Shown here: positions 1 to 11,400 of the stretch, in pieces
Layout: every line of letters starts with the position of its first letter
Numbering within the stretch: the first letter of the stretch is position 1
From: Geosiphon pyriformis
Lineage: Eukaryota > Glomeromycota > Glomeromycetes > Archaeosporales > Geosiphonaceae
Assembly: GCA_016748015.1 (NCBI GenBank)
Contig: JAAOMT010000672.1
Span: forward strand, 13,428-77,427
Direction of reading: 5' to 3'
DNA: 64,000 bases
Notes under the pieces: model-generated
What the model was told of the DNA's origin: nothing
Databases searched by the model: none
Seen by the model: only the letters and a program-made list of their open reading frames with translations
Translations under genes and position numbers: made by a program

Positions 1-406
1 CTTTGTTGCTTGTTTCTGTTTCTGATTCAAAATCAATAGTGTATTGAGACTGCACTGGATATGTTTCTTCACAGTATTTGATAATGTTATAATTAAGTTC
101 ATGAAAGTAAGTGGCAAGTGTTTCACTATTAAGGTCTTCAGTTCTCAACTGTGAATAGTGTGCTAAATTATTGTAAAGATTGCTTCTAATTTCTGAGATA
201 TTGTAATTTCCAAAAAGATAATTGTTGATGCGGTTTTCAATGTATTGGTATACTGATTTCTTGACAATTTCAATTCCGTCTGGAATGTTGAATCTTTGCT
301 TGCAGTGGATGTAAATTGATTGGTAATACTCTAGAGTTGTTGTGTCTGGTGTGGTCACCACTTTGAAGTTGTTTTTGCTGTGTTGTTTCTGTAGGAGAGC
401 ACCAAA
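1..406 (-). pseudogene. Gag N-terminal fragment of Gyp1 copy G1a
   Basis: The minus strand encodes the N-terminal part of a Ty3/Gypsy Gag and runs off the left edge. It is closely similar to the Gag of the full copy at 44781 and below, with shared stretches such as YYQSIY, HCKQRFNIPDGIE and YQYIENRINNY. No ATG is visible at the expected start; the reading begins near a GTG around 353 and is open back into the LTR. The last bases before the LTR (about 393-406) form the same tRNA-primer-like site as in the full copy. The rest of G1a lies outside the window, so its completeness is unknown. Confidence 0.75.
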
Positions 407-1386
407 TGTTACCAGAGGTTTTTGGTCTCTTTTCTGTAATGTTGTTGATGCTTGTTTGCTGTGAATTCACGTTTTCTGGATGTGGTTGAACCTCCAGTAA
501 CTGAATTTATCTTCAAATTATCTCTTATAATTTGAACTTTGCTGGGCTTATGAGTGGAATGGCCAATTCCGTGCCAGTTGCTTTATGTAGTTACGTTGTA
601 GTAAACATCGACTCTTTTCCAGGAATTGCTTGTCTAGAAGCTTATTAAAAATGTGTAGTTACTTTGCTGTGAAAATCAACTCTTCTACAGGAATCTCGTC
701 TGTAGGCTACCCCAATGATTGTAATAAGAAATAAAAGAAAATAAAAGAAATGTAAAAAAAATAGAATTTTGTCGAAGGAAATGTTTTCTATCCAGGCCTA
801 AAGTCACTAACAGTTTACTGAAATTGGTAGCTAATAAATTTCGAAATGTTAGTTGGGTTTTGGAGATTTTCCAAGTACAATAATTGAAGAATTTGGTTTT
901 TCGAATTATTTGATATTTATTTCTTTTTGTGTATATAGAAATAGTTTTTAAGAGATAAATCTAAGGTAAGATACATTTTCTCGAAGAGAGAAGCTCTTCT
1001 TTTATACAACTTGTTGTAACACTATTCTATGAACTTGAACTTTGCTATTTTCTAAAATTTTGCTGAACTAAAGATACATTTTGGCAAATTACAAGTTATT
1101 TCGGCAAACTATTAGATATCTCGGTGAACTATCAATTATTTCGGCAAATTTCTACAAATTTTGGCGAACTTCTGAATGTTACATAGTTCGGGGTATTGCA
1201 TGATTGATCATCGCAATTAGGTTACATTTGTGTTGTGTACAATTTGGGTTATTAATTAAATGATAATTTTGGACATTTTTGCTAATGTAATAAGTGATCA
1301 TTTGAAATGATAATATATGCTAATTAATGATAAGAATTATAAAATAATTTCATGCTAAATAATATCTCTAATTTTGTCTGGTAACA
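407..1386 (-). repeat. Gyp1 LTR (5' LTR of minus-strand copy G1a)
   Basis: A 980-bp LTR with inverted ends TGTTACCAG and CTGGTAACA. Read on the minus strand it is the 5' LTR of the Gag fragment at 1-406. It aligns by eye along its length with the LTRs at 6758-7741 (inverted), 35897-36907 and 44827-45787. In the element's sense it has a TATA-like box (TATAAAAG) near 999-1006, downstream of six 20-bp repeats. Confidence 0.85.
1058..1178 (-). repeat. Six degenerate 20-bp repeats in Gyp1 U3
   Basis: The plus strand shows six units spaced 19-21 bp apart, each built around TTTCGGCRAACT followed by an AT-rich spacer. They lie upstream of the LTR TATA box in the element's sense. The inverted LTR at about 6966-7088 also has six units, and the LTRs of G1c have eight. 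Confidence 0.75.
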
Positions 1387-1499
1387 GTACTTAGATCAAC
1401 CTTCAATTGGACTAATGAAACTGAACAACAGTACTTTTTAAATAATTCTCTTGAAACAAAAGAATCAGTGACAACCAGATGAAATGTCTCCTATTCAAA

Positions 1500-2160
1500 A
1501 CCAGAACCACGAAAACAACGCCCCTACATTCCACTCAAATGCAAGGACTGCCACAAAAAACTCTCCTCAATGGAAACCTGCATTTTACCTGAAGAAAAAT
1601 ATGAAAATCATACTTGTTATTACTGCAAGACTTGTCATAGAGAATGATGGAGCCATCTAATAAAAAGAAGCAGAAAATAGGATAACACCCCTTGTTTGAC
1701 TTGTGGAAATATGCTACCAGAAGAATGCAATTGGATTGATGTAGCAATGAGAGGAGGAGTCTGCAATCAGACCTGCCAATATGCTTTATCAATTTCAGAA
1801 AAAGTAAAAAGAGGAACACTCTTTAATGCGGCATACAACAGTGCTTTCAACAAACTTTATCACTACCTCCATAATGCTGAGATGATTTTCAACCTAGCAA
1901 TAGCATTAATTAATGGAGCTACTAAAGAAGATGTCCATCAAATGAAGGAAGCAGAATACATTGAATACACCATGGAATTAACTGGATTTGATTACAAAGA
2001 TGAAGTAGAAGTCTACCACCAAATTGCAAGTCACACCTACCCAACTCTAGAAGCTCAAATTTAATGATTAGAGCAAATGAACATTAGGCTATGTGAAAAA
2101 TGCATTATGCCTTGTGATGAACAGTGGTGTCTTGAATGCTATGCTCTTAGCATTCCTCTG
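1500..2160 (+). pseudogene. Cysteine-rich module of G1b polyprotein
   Basis: Between protease and dUTPase lies a stretch with repeated cysteine pairs: CKDC, CYYCKTCH, CLTCG, CNQTC, then CEKCIMPCDEQWCLEC just before the dUTPase. The spacing suggests a multi-zinc fold. I do not recognise a named domain. The same pattern occurs at the same place in G1c (42165-41560) and, much decayed, in Gyp2 (16419-16705). One TGA (1646-1648) breaks the frame after the second cysteine group, where G1c is open. It is in the same frame as the downstream dUTPase. Confidence 0.6.
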
Positions 2161-2694
2161 TCCAGTAAAAACAATGAGAATGAAATTGAATTTGGAGAAC
2201 CTGAAGTGACAGAAGAAATTGAAGCAACACCCATCTATCTTATCGAAAATCAGCCTGTCTTACAACTCAAATATTTCAACAACAATGGACAAAGAATAAA
2301 ACCCGAAAAAGCACATGAAATTGATGCTGAATATGACCTAAGATATCCAGACAAGGATACTCTTGTTCTCAAACCCAAATCTCTCACAAAAATCAACCTC
2401 AAAATTGCCCTTGAAATCCCGCCAGGAGCAATGGTTCAAATCGCCTCCCAGTCTTCTCTGGCAAGCAAAGGAATCAATGTTAGAGGAGAAATAATCGATG
2501 CTGAATATACTGGTGACATAACAGTAATACTCCAAAATGAAACCAATAAACCTTTTAAGATCAAACATGCTGAAAAAATTGCCCAAGCTATTTACCTACT
2601 CTTAATCAACATTTTGGGTTTACAATTAGTCAATCAAAAAGAACTATTGGGAAAAAATGAAAGAGGAACCCAAGGTTTTGGTTCAACTGGATGA
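2077..2694 (+). pseudogene. dUTPase domain of G1b polyprotein
   Basis: A trimeric-type dUTPase, which hydrolyses dUTP to dUMP and pyrophosphate. The motifs appear in order: AEYDLRY (motif 1), SQSSLASKGI (motif 2, usually SRSSLA, so the Arg is now Gln), IIDAEYTGDI (motif 3, catalytic Asp present), AEKIAQAIYL (motif 4) and RGTQGFGSTG (motif 5). The open frame ends at a TGA directly after motif 5, where G1c continues. dUTPase genes are known from several retroviruses and are uncommon in Ty3/Gypsy elements. The likely role was to keep uracil out of element cDNA. Confidence 0.8.
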
Positions 2695-3264
2695 TTCTTA
2701 GTTCCAGTAAACATAGCTCTTAATAAACAAAATGAATCTTACCAGATTCTATGACTTCCACAACCAATTACTATTTCACTCTTTGGAGAACATCTGGAAA
2801 TCTACATCTGTCTAAAGTCAACAACCACACAACAAATTTTTGAATCCAACGAACAAGTCTGCTTGGAACATAATATTTCAATCCCAAACATTTATATTCC
2901 AGAAGGAACAAAGAAAGTCCAAGTTACTTTTTACAATCCCAACAATTATCCCATAGTTTTATTAAATAACTTAGAAATTGGAATCATTCACAGTAACGTC
3001 TTTCAACAAGAATTACCTCAGACAGTTCCCAATTTCTCAGAAATTATTAAACATTCACTACCAAAAATCAACCCAAATCCCAGTTCTAAGAACTACCATG
3101 TTGTCATGGAAAAACTATCTCAAATCAACATGGGACAACTTGAACCACAACAAAAGAGCCAGCTCAAAGAGCTAATTATAGAATTTGCTGATATCTTTGC
3201 CAAAAACAACAATGACTTAGGAAAAACTGATTTGGTTCAACACCAAATCTATACAGGAGATGCC

Positions 3265-3830
3265 AAACCAAGACAACAACAAGTCTACCGAGTTGCTCCA
3301 GAAAGTCACCAATTTATCTGAGAAGAAGTACAACGGATGCTTAACAATAGGCTTATTTAACCATCAATAAGTCTATGGGCCTCACCTGTGGTCCTAGTTA
3401 AGAAAAAAAATGGAAAGATATGATTTTGTGTTGATTATCGACAACTCAATAGTGTCACCATTGGAAATGCCTCTCTTCCCTAAATCGATAACATGTTAGA
3501 TGCCTTTGGAAAATCCAAATACTTTTCAACATTAGATCTAAAAAGTGGATACTAACAAGTCGCCATGGATCCCAAAGATCATCCCAAAACAGTATTCACT
3601 ACTCAAGAAGGAAACTATGAGTTCAATGTAATGCTTTTTGGATTATGCAATGCACCAACAACATTCCAAAAACTCATAGATGTTGTTTACAAAGGCCTCC
3701 TTTGGAAATCAGTAGTTGTCTATCTCGATGATACTGATGTCTATTCACCATCTTTTGAATTACACTTAAAACACCTGCACAAAGTTTTTCAACAATTACA
3801 GAAAGCAGGATTGAAACTAAACTAAAAATC
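3265..3830 (+). pseudogene. Reverse transcriptase domain of G1b
   Basis: A Ty3/Gypsy reverse transcriptase. Visible landmarks are the substrate-binding start (VAPESHQFI), WASPVVLVKKKNGK, FCVDYRQLNS, the template-binding FGLCNAPTTF, and the catalytic YLDD at 3721-3732, which is intact here but is YLDN in G1c. At least five in-frame stops lie in the first half. The one after HQFI (3319-3321) is TGA where G1c has Arg, and the one at 3358-3360 is TAA where G1c has Gln. After about 3825 the frame shifts. Confidence 0.85.
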
Positions 3831-3839
3831 GAAAAATGC

Positions 3840-4535
3840 TACTTTAGAAAAATGAGTCTGATCTTTCTTGGTCACATTGTTAGCAAAGATGGAATTAAAC
3901 CAGACCCCGGAAAAATCAGCATTGTCAAGAACTTCAAAACTCCACGAAATACCACAGAATTGAGAGGATTTATTGGATTAGCTTCCTATTACCAAAAATT
4001 CATTAAAGAATTTTCAGAAATTGCAAAACCCCTCAACCAGCTCACTACTAAAAATGTCGAATACAAATGGATAGAAAAACACCAAAAAGCTTTTGAAATT
4101 CTCAAGGAAAAACTGACAACAGCTCCAATTCTCGCCTATCCAGACTTTAGTAACCAATTTTGACTAGCTACAAATGTTTTTTATATTGCCTTTGGTGCTA
4201 TCTTATCACAATTAGATGACAACAGAAATAAGCGAATAATTGCTTATGCTAGCAGAACATTAAAACCAGCCGAAAAAAACTACTCTGCCACAGAACTAGA
4301 AACAGCAGCCATAATTTGGGCCCTACACCACTTTAACTTTTATCTCAGGCCTAAAGAATTCAATATTATCACTGATAATATTGGACTCAAATGGCTTCAG
4401 AACAAAAACACTCAGCTAAATGCAAAACAAACCCGATGGACAAGATTTTTAGCCAACTACCGATACATTGTACACCACAAACCAGAAAAACTCCATACCA
4501 ACATTGATTGTCTCTCAAGAATAAGGCAAGATTAA
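3840..4535 (+). pseudogene. RT thumb/connection and RNase H of G1b
   Basis: Continues the polyprotein in a shifted frame. It starts with FLGHIVSKDGIKPDPGKI, the usual end of the Ty3/Gypsy reverse transcriptase. RNase H follows, with LATNV (degraded from the first catalytic Asp motif), AEKNYSATELE (catalytic Glu) and NIITDNIGLKWL (Asp). The domain ends with YRYIVHHKPEKLHTNIDCLSR, the usual end of the RNase H region. A TGA at 4162-4164 interrupts it. Confidence 0.8.
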
Positions 4536-4589
4536 AACATAAAAACAACACTTATTTGAATTAACAACAAAACAATAAACAATGAACCC

Positions 4590-5951
4590 CGAAAACTACA
4601 ACAATCTTAAACAATATCTGAAAACATTAACAATCCCAACAGATTGGTTCTCAGATGAAAAACATCAGTTACAACAACAAGCCAAACAATACTTCTTATA
4701 CAACAACATTATTTATTATTAAAACTTCAGAAATTCAGACAATCTGCTCAGATTAATATAAAAACATGAAAAAAAAACCATTTTATATAATATGCACTCA
4801 GACTCTTCATCAGCACATCTAGGAAAAGACAGCACCACTCAGAGAATACTAAGATATTACTTTTGGACATTCATGAATACGTTAAATCTTGTGATAGTTG
4901 TCAAAAAAGAGGAGGAACTCACCCTACAGAACCTTTAAACCCAATCAAAGTTGAACAGTCTTTTGACCAAGTTGGTATCAATTTAGTCAGACCACTCTCT
5001 ATCACAAACCAAGGAAACTGTTATATTGTAATAGTTGTAGACTATCTCACCAAATGGCCTGAAGCCAGAGCCATTCAATGAGCAGATGTGAAATCAGTAG
5101 CAAACTTCATCTACAAAGACATTATTTGTAGACATGGATGCTCAATAGAACTTTTATCTGATCAAGAAACACATTTTGTGAACAATTTAATCCAGAAAAT
5201 TTGTGGATGATTTAATGTCAAAAGACTATTATCTTCACCCTACTATCCACAAACAAATGAACTTGTAGAACGTTTCAACAGAACATTGTGTGAATCATTA
5301 GCCAAAGTCTCAATTGATTTTGAGCAAGAATGGAATATCTTTATTTCATCAGTGTTACTAGCATATAGAGCACTAAAACAAGAAACCACAAAAAACACAC
5401 CATTTGATTTAACTTACGGAAGGACAGCAATATTACCAATTAGTTTCACAGTGGAAACATACTCAGCACAACCAATTGATAAAAACAATTTCTAAGAAAC
5501 ACTTCAACGAAGAGCCTACACTCTGCTTAGCACGTTGGAAGGAAAATGATGAATAGCAGCCACCCATATTGAACACTCCCAAGCTCAACAAAAAAAATGG
5601 CATGACAACAAATTGCCTCCAGTTACCAATAGATTTAAAATTGGAAACAAAGTTCTCTTACACAGAACTAAAGCTAAAAAACAATGGAGTGGGAAATTTG
5701 AAAATAAATGGGATGGACCATTCTTTATTCATGAAGTTTTAGGCAACAGATCATACAAGCTAAGACTTGATAACAAAATCCTAGCAAAAGCTGCACATGG
5801 AGATCATTTAAAACACTATAATTCCAGAAACAATCCTGAACCATTAATTTCACAAATTGGTACACATTCTTCTTTAATCAATCCCAAAGATATTCCCCGA
5901 AATTTAGAACCAATAGTTGTTATTGAACAACCTCCCAACTTGAACACTTAA
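4590..5951 (+). pseudogene. Integrase of G1b
   Basis: An integrase of the DDE type. A zinc-binding N-terminal part is followed by CDSCQKRGG. The core has GINLVRPL (the first catalytic Asp has become Asn), LLSDQETHFVN (second Asp intact) and NELVERFNRTL (Glu intact). A C-terminal domain (HRTKAKKQWSGKFENKWDGPF) resembles the GPY/F module. Stops at about 5080, 5207, 5494 and 5550 break the frame. The region ends at TAA 5949-5951. Confidence 0.85.
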
Positions 5952-6069
5952 CTTAAATTTATTATAGTTATCTTCTTATAATTTAGAAACAATCTCACAA
6001 AAACAAAACAAAAATAACATAAAAACCCATACACCAAAAATAATTTTCTTTTATTTCAAATCTTTTATA

Positions 6070-6657
6070 ATGACTATTCCTCAAAACATTCAACAATTAT
6101 CCCAAAAACTAATGTTAACTTTAAAAACAATACCCAAATTATTCATTACTGTTACTGGAAACCACATTAATTATACCCAAACAGAAGTAGTTACAAATTC
6201 AGCCTCAAATTCACGAAAATATCACCCATATAAAAAGAACACAAGAAGTTATTCTGGAATTCACCTGCCAGAACTTTTAAAGCTTGCTTTAAAAGAAAAC
6301 TTAATGCTTATTCCTATTAGTATTCCACCAAATGCTACTATTCAACAAAAACTTCAACTGTGTCTTAATGAAGAAAACTACAACTATACTCCAATATATA
6401 GATATTTCTACATTGGAAAAACACTTCACGAATGAAAACAGGAGCTTACAGCAACAAACCTCACAAAAGAAGCTATTCGGAAACAATTCCACAATGAATT
6501 CAAGACAACAGCTGGACCTACAAACAGTTATTATAAACTAAGAGCTGCTCTTAGACTTTATGACCTATTTCACACCTGTGAAAACATCCTACAAAACCCA
6601 ATTTTACAACCTTTGAAGATTCAATACATTGGAAAGCTCACAGAACTGAAATTTTAA
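6070..6657 (+). pseudogene. Third ORF (ORF3) downstream of integrase, G1b
   Basis: A separate ORF of about 195 codons between integrase and the 3' LTR, starting MTIPQNIQQLSQKLM and ending LTELKF. One TGA at 6433-6435 interrupts it, where the homologue in G1c (37008-37588) is open with Arg. I recognise no domain. It is polar, with no signal peptide or clear membrane segment, so nothing supports an envelope protein. Middle motifs include HPYKK, PNATIQQKL, RYFYIGKTL and AAGPTN/TAGPTN. Conservation between two diverged copies, and a weak likeness in Gyp2 (23440-24080), argues that it was a real gene. Confidence 0.65.
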
Positions 6658-6744
6658 CAATTTTCAGACCAAATTTCTTTAATAATTTTGGATTATTATC
6701 TGGAAATTACAGACAGTACTTGGACTTTAACAGAGCTCAGTCTT

Positions 6745-6754
6745 GAGGAGAAGG
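6745..6754 (+). other. Polypurine tract of G1b
   Basis: GAGGAGAAGG lies three bases before the TGTTACC start of the 3' LTR, where the plus-strand primer of an LTR element is expected. G1c has AAGAAGAAG at the same place. Confidence 0.65.
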
Positions 6755-6757
6755 TTA

Positions 6758-7741
6758 TGTTACCAGATGAAATTAGAGATATTGTTTAGCATAAAATTAC
6801 CCTTATAAATCTTATCATTAATTAACATATATTATTGTTTTAAATTATCACTTATTACATTAGCAAAATGTCTGAAATTATCATTTAATTAATAACCCAA
6901 TTTGTATATAACACAAATGTAACCTAATTGCGATGATCAATCATGCAATACCCCGAACTATGTAACATTCAAAAAGTTTGCCGAAATTTGTAGAAATTTG
7001 CCAAAATAATTGATAGTTCACTGAAATATCTAATAGTTCACAGAAATAACTTGTAGTTTGCCGAAATGTATCTTTAGTTCAGCAAAATTGTAGAAAATAG
7101 CAAAGTTCAAGTTCATAGAATAGTGTTACAACAAGTTGTATAAAAGAAAAGCTTCTCTCTTCGAGAAAATGTATCTTATTTCAGATTTAACAATTAGAAT
7201 CATCCTTTACACACAAAAACGAAGTAAATATTAAATAAATTGAAAAATCAAATCTTTAATTATTTCCCTTTTGAAATTAACCAATTCCTACTAAACAGTT
7301 TTGAAATTGATTAGTTACCAATTTCAATAAACTGTTAGTGACTCCAGGCCTGAATAGAAAAACGTTTTCCTTGATAAAATTCTATTCCTTTTTACATTTC
7401 TTTTATTTTTCTTTTCTTTTCTTATTACAATTGTTAGGGTAGCCTACAGATGAGATTTCTGTAGAAGAGTTGACTTTCACATCAAAGTAACTACACATTT
7501 TTAGTGAGCTTTCAGATGAGCAATTCCTGGGAAAGAGTTAATGTTTACTACAATGTAACTATACAAAATAACTGGCACGGAATTGGCCATTCTACTTATA
7601 AGCCCAGCAGTTCAAATTATAGGAGATAATTTGAAGATAAATTCAGTTACTAGAGGTTCAACTGCATCCAGAAAACGTGAATTCACAGCAAACAAGCATC
7701 GACAACATTTAAAAAAAGAGACCAAAAAACCTCTGGTAACA
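6758..7741 (+). repeat. Gyp1 LTR (3' LTR of G1b)
   Basis: A 984-bp LTR running from TGTTACCAG to CTGGTAACA, in sense with G1b and inverted relative to 407-1386. It has six U3 repeat units (about 6966-7088), a TATA-like TATAAAAG at 7138-7145 and a short TTCGAGAA palindrome just downstream. Its right end lies inside a Gyp2 LTR. Confidence 0.88.
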
Positions 7742-8437
7742 GTGTTCATAATTTTTTAGAAGGTTTTTTTGTCAATTTTTTTCTCAGCTTAATGGCCAGT
7801 TTTCTGGTAAGCTATCCTCAAATTCCAAGTGTTTACTCTTATTTCTGAATTTTTTACCAGTTTTTTTAACATCAATTACTTAGTACTTAATCTTTTTAAT
7901 CAGTTAGTAAATTAATAAAACAACAAAAATAAATAAAAAATAAATAAAAAAAATAAAAAAAAATAAAAAATTAGTATTCTGTCAATAGCCATGATTAAGA
8001 GCTATTAGTCCAATATAGTTAAGTATTAAATTATATTAACATGAAGTATTAATAGTGACAAAAGTAATTAATATTCTTAATCAAGTAATAATAACATGAA
8101 TTTGATAATAATAAATAATTTTATTAATAGGAAAATAATTTCACTTTAAGTCATAGAAAACTATCTTTTAAAAAAAAAATATTGTTCCAAATTAATATAA
8201 ACTCTATTGAATTCTCCAAGAATTGCTTTTTTTGTTTTTAATACTCTTATTATATATATATAATTTATGTTATATGAGATTTCTGGAATTCTGCAATTTT
8301 TTTAAAAAAATTCTGAAATTCTGAGATTTTGGAATCTTACAATTTTTTTAGAAAAATTTTGGAATTTTTTTGTTATTATGTCTACTTTTGATTGGCTATT
8401 TCTCTAACTATAATACTCCTAATTTCTATAAGTAACA
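7742..8437 (-). repeat. Gyp2 LTR, interrupted, antisense in LINE-A
   Basis: The plus strand matches the inner and right part of other Gyp2 LTRs (for example 22280-22982), from GTGTTCATA through the TATATATA stretch and the GGAATT/TTGCAATT repeats to AGTAACA at 8431-8437. The missing left end was probably separated by the Gyp1 insertion and lies outside the window. After 8437 the LINE-A endonuclease frame resumes, so this was a solo LTR or LTR end inserted in LINE-A. Confidence 0.75.
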
Positions 8438-11400
8438 TTATGAACAGTTTTTTGGCTCAAAATATTTTAAAAGTTGATAAAAATTTAAGTTGACTGATTT
8501 TGATGTGTTTTTTATTTAAAGACAAGCTTTTAGTAATAATTTTGGGTTTATATGCTAGTGTTTTTTCTGAGTTTAGGTTTGAACAGACTTTAAAGATTAA
8601 ATTTTTTATTGTTAAAACAGTTAATTCTAGCATTTTTGTTGTTTAAAATGAAAATTTCAATAAAAATAGATTTAAAAAAAATGCAAGTTTCAAAAAGTGT
8701 TTAAATATAAGATTGGTTAATTTATTCATTGAATATTTTTTGATTAAAATTCCTACTTAGAACAACTTTAAAAGAGCTGAGAAAGCTATTAACTATATTT
8801 TTGTTGGTGATAATTTGTTATTAGCAATTGCAAATTATAAGATCAGTTGTGTATCTGAATTTTTTAATACTAATTACAAAGCAGTTATGGTTTTAGTTGG
8901 TTTGAAAGATTTTTGAATGCTTATCTAAATAGTATTTGCAAGCAAACAAATAAGAATTATTAAAAATTTAAGATTAAAGATGCTGATAGTATTAAATAGG
9001 GTAGTTTTTGTGATAATTTTTTTATTAATCTTTCTTTAATAAAAAATAAGTTTAATAGAACACATGTAAAAAACAATCTATATGTAATATAAAGACTTTT
9101 AAGAAACATAATAGTAAAATTGACAAACAAAACATTTTTTAAATATTAGTATAGTAAAGCCAAATGTCTTTTTAACAAACAGTTATTAAAATTTTCAGAT
9201 TGAAATTGCTGGTTGCTAAGATAATAAAATCTCTTAGATCTATTAATATATCTAAAACCAAATATTTGCTTTATACTTGGTTGGTTATTAATAAAAATAA
9301 AGCTTTAGAAATGCAAATTATGGTTAAAGTGGTGCCAAATTAGTAAATATTTTTAGCTGTTTGTTTAAAATAAGAAAAAATTATCACAAGTCCAAAATAC
9401 ATGAATTTAAGACAGCAGAAGTAATTACTATCAAAAATTAATTAATTAAAATAAAATTTTTTTGTTTAGATAAAAATTATATGATCAAGAGTATTTTGAA
9501 ATTTTTTTTTCACAAAATGATATTAAATTATTTAGTAATTGATAAAGAACTAATTTTAAAATCTGTAAATATCAAAGCTAAAATTAATACTATTATAAAA
9601 AATTGAACCAGAAAATAAACAGTTCTAAGATCTATGTTTAAAGTTTAGACTAATTAGTATGCTTTTTTGAACTATGTAAATAATAGCATATTTTTAAATA
9701 TTATAAATATTATTGGTTTTGAGGAATTAATTTATGTGGTCAGATACTTGCTGGATAAAAAAACTGTTAATTTGAGTAGTATTTTTAATAAGCTATAAAA
9801 ATATTGTAATAACAATATCTTTAAGTGTTTTTTGGGTTTTTTAAACTTGTGTTTAATCCTAGATATAATTTCAACTTAGTAAAAAAAAACATAAGTTTTA
9901 ATAATATTTAAGCATTATAATTGAAATGAAATTCTAATAAACATTTAATTTATCACTTTAATTAAAACAGCCAAAAAAATTTTTTTTAAGATTTTTTCAA
10001 ATTAAATTTTGTTTACTTGTAGCAAATTCAATGTTTTTTATGAAGATAACTTTTTTGTTTTAAAAAGTATTTCAACACAGTTTTTTATTTTTGCTGTTGA
10101 TTTAGTGATAAAAAATACTTTAAAAAAAATAAAAAAATTTGGCTAATATTATAAAACATACACAAAGCATATAATTTTGATGGTTGACATTATTTAAAAG
10201 CTAGTTTGCAGTATATTAAAATGTATAAAAAATTTATTAGTTTTTTTGACAATATTTATAAAGACAAAATAAATAAAATTATAACAGATTTTAAACTAAT
10301 AAACAAATATCAAGTACATAATAAGCTAAATCAAAGTGAAATATATTTTTTTTCCTTTAGAGAATTTTTTATGATTTTTTTTATATTAGATCAAAAGCAT
10401 AAGCATTTTTGTAAATATTAAATTAACATCAAGTTTGTGGCCAAAATAAGCAGATTGAAAGTCATAAAAGAAAAAACTTTTTTTTTTGCTGCTAGTGTAT
10501 TTGTTAATAAAACTATTTAAATTAAAAATAATTAAGTTTTTATATAGTATATTTTAGATATTATCAGTAAATTTTTTTTTTTAATAATATTAAAATCAAT
10601 AATAACAAGATAATAGCTATTTTTATCAACCAAAAGATTAGAAAAGCTTCTTTAAAAATTAGTGTATTATTTATTTCAATTGTCAAAAATAGTATACTAT
10701 ACAAATATTTAGGTATTTTTTTATTAACAAAGAGTTTGTTTAAGCCTAATTTGATTAAAACTCAGTCTAATATTAAATTTTTTTCAAATTTGGTACCAAA
10801 AAAAATTGTTAGAGATAAACAATTTTCTTATTTAATTTTGGTTATTTTGTAGCTTTTTGTTAGATATTGGTTATAGTTCAGTTTTGTGTTCTTTAGAATT
10901 TGCCATCAATAGGATGTTTTGGTTAAAAGAAATCTTAAGTTAAAAGCTAGTTTGTTACATAATTTTTTTAGTAAAGTACTATATTATCTTTTATTGTATA
11001 ATCCAAAATTATTTAAACAAGTTTAGATTGAAAAAAAAGTTATTTCTGTTGTTGCTTTTGCAAATGCTGTTAATATTCTTGATTAACTCTTTAATTACAA
11101 ATTTTGGATTAAGTTTTTTTAAATTTCTTATAATATCTGGTTAGATTATGAGTTAGTCTCTCCAATAATTTTTTGGTTAAAGTGATGTGTATTTTTTTAG
11201 ACTATAGTTTTTCATTAATAAATAATTTGTCTTGTGCATTTTTTAATTCTGACAAGTTTTCTATGTCAAATATTTTAGAAATCTTTCTGTATTTTAACAA
11301 AGTAATTTCTTTGAAGAGATTTGGTGTGGCTTTTTGTAACAGACTTTTAAATAAACATAATGAAATCATAAATTGAAAAACATTTTATTACTGGAAAAAA

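Larger units (their letters stand above)
1387..7741 (+). mobile_element. Gyp1 copy G1b, Ty3/Gypsy element lacking its 5' part
   Basis: A plus-strand Ty3/Gypsy element. Reading 5' to 3' it holds the end of the protease-linker region, a cysteine-rich module, dUTPase, reverse transcriptase, RNase H, integrase, a third ORF, a polypurine tract and the 3' LTR. Gag, most of the protease and the 5' LTR are missing. The break falls exactly at the outer end of the G1a LTR. The simplest reading is that G1a inserted into G1b, leaving the 5' half of G1b beyond the left edge. Several in-frame stops and a frameshift near 3830 make it non-coding. Confidence 0.85.

Noticed and set aside
6070-6657. The ORF after integrase as a retroviral-type envelope gene.
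   Set aside because: No signal peptide, membrane segment, cleavage site or Cys pattern is visible. Position alone is not enough.
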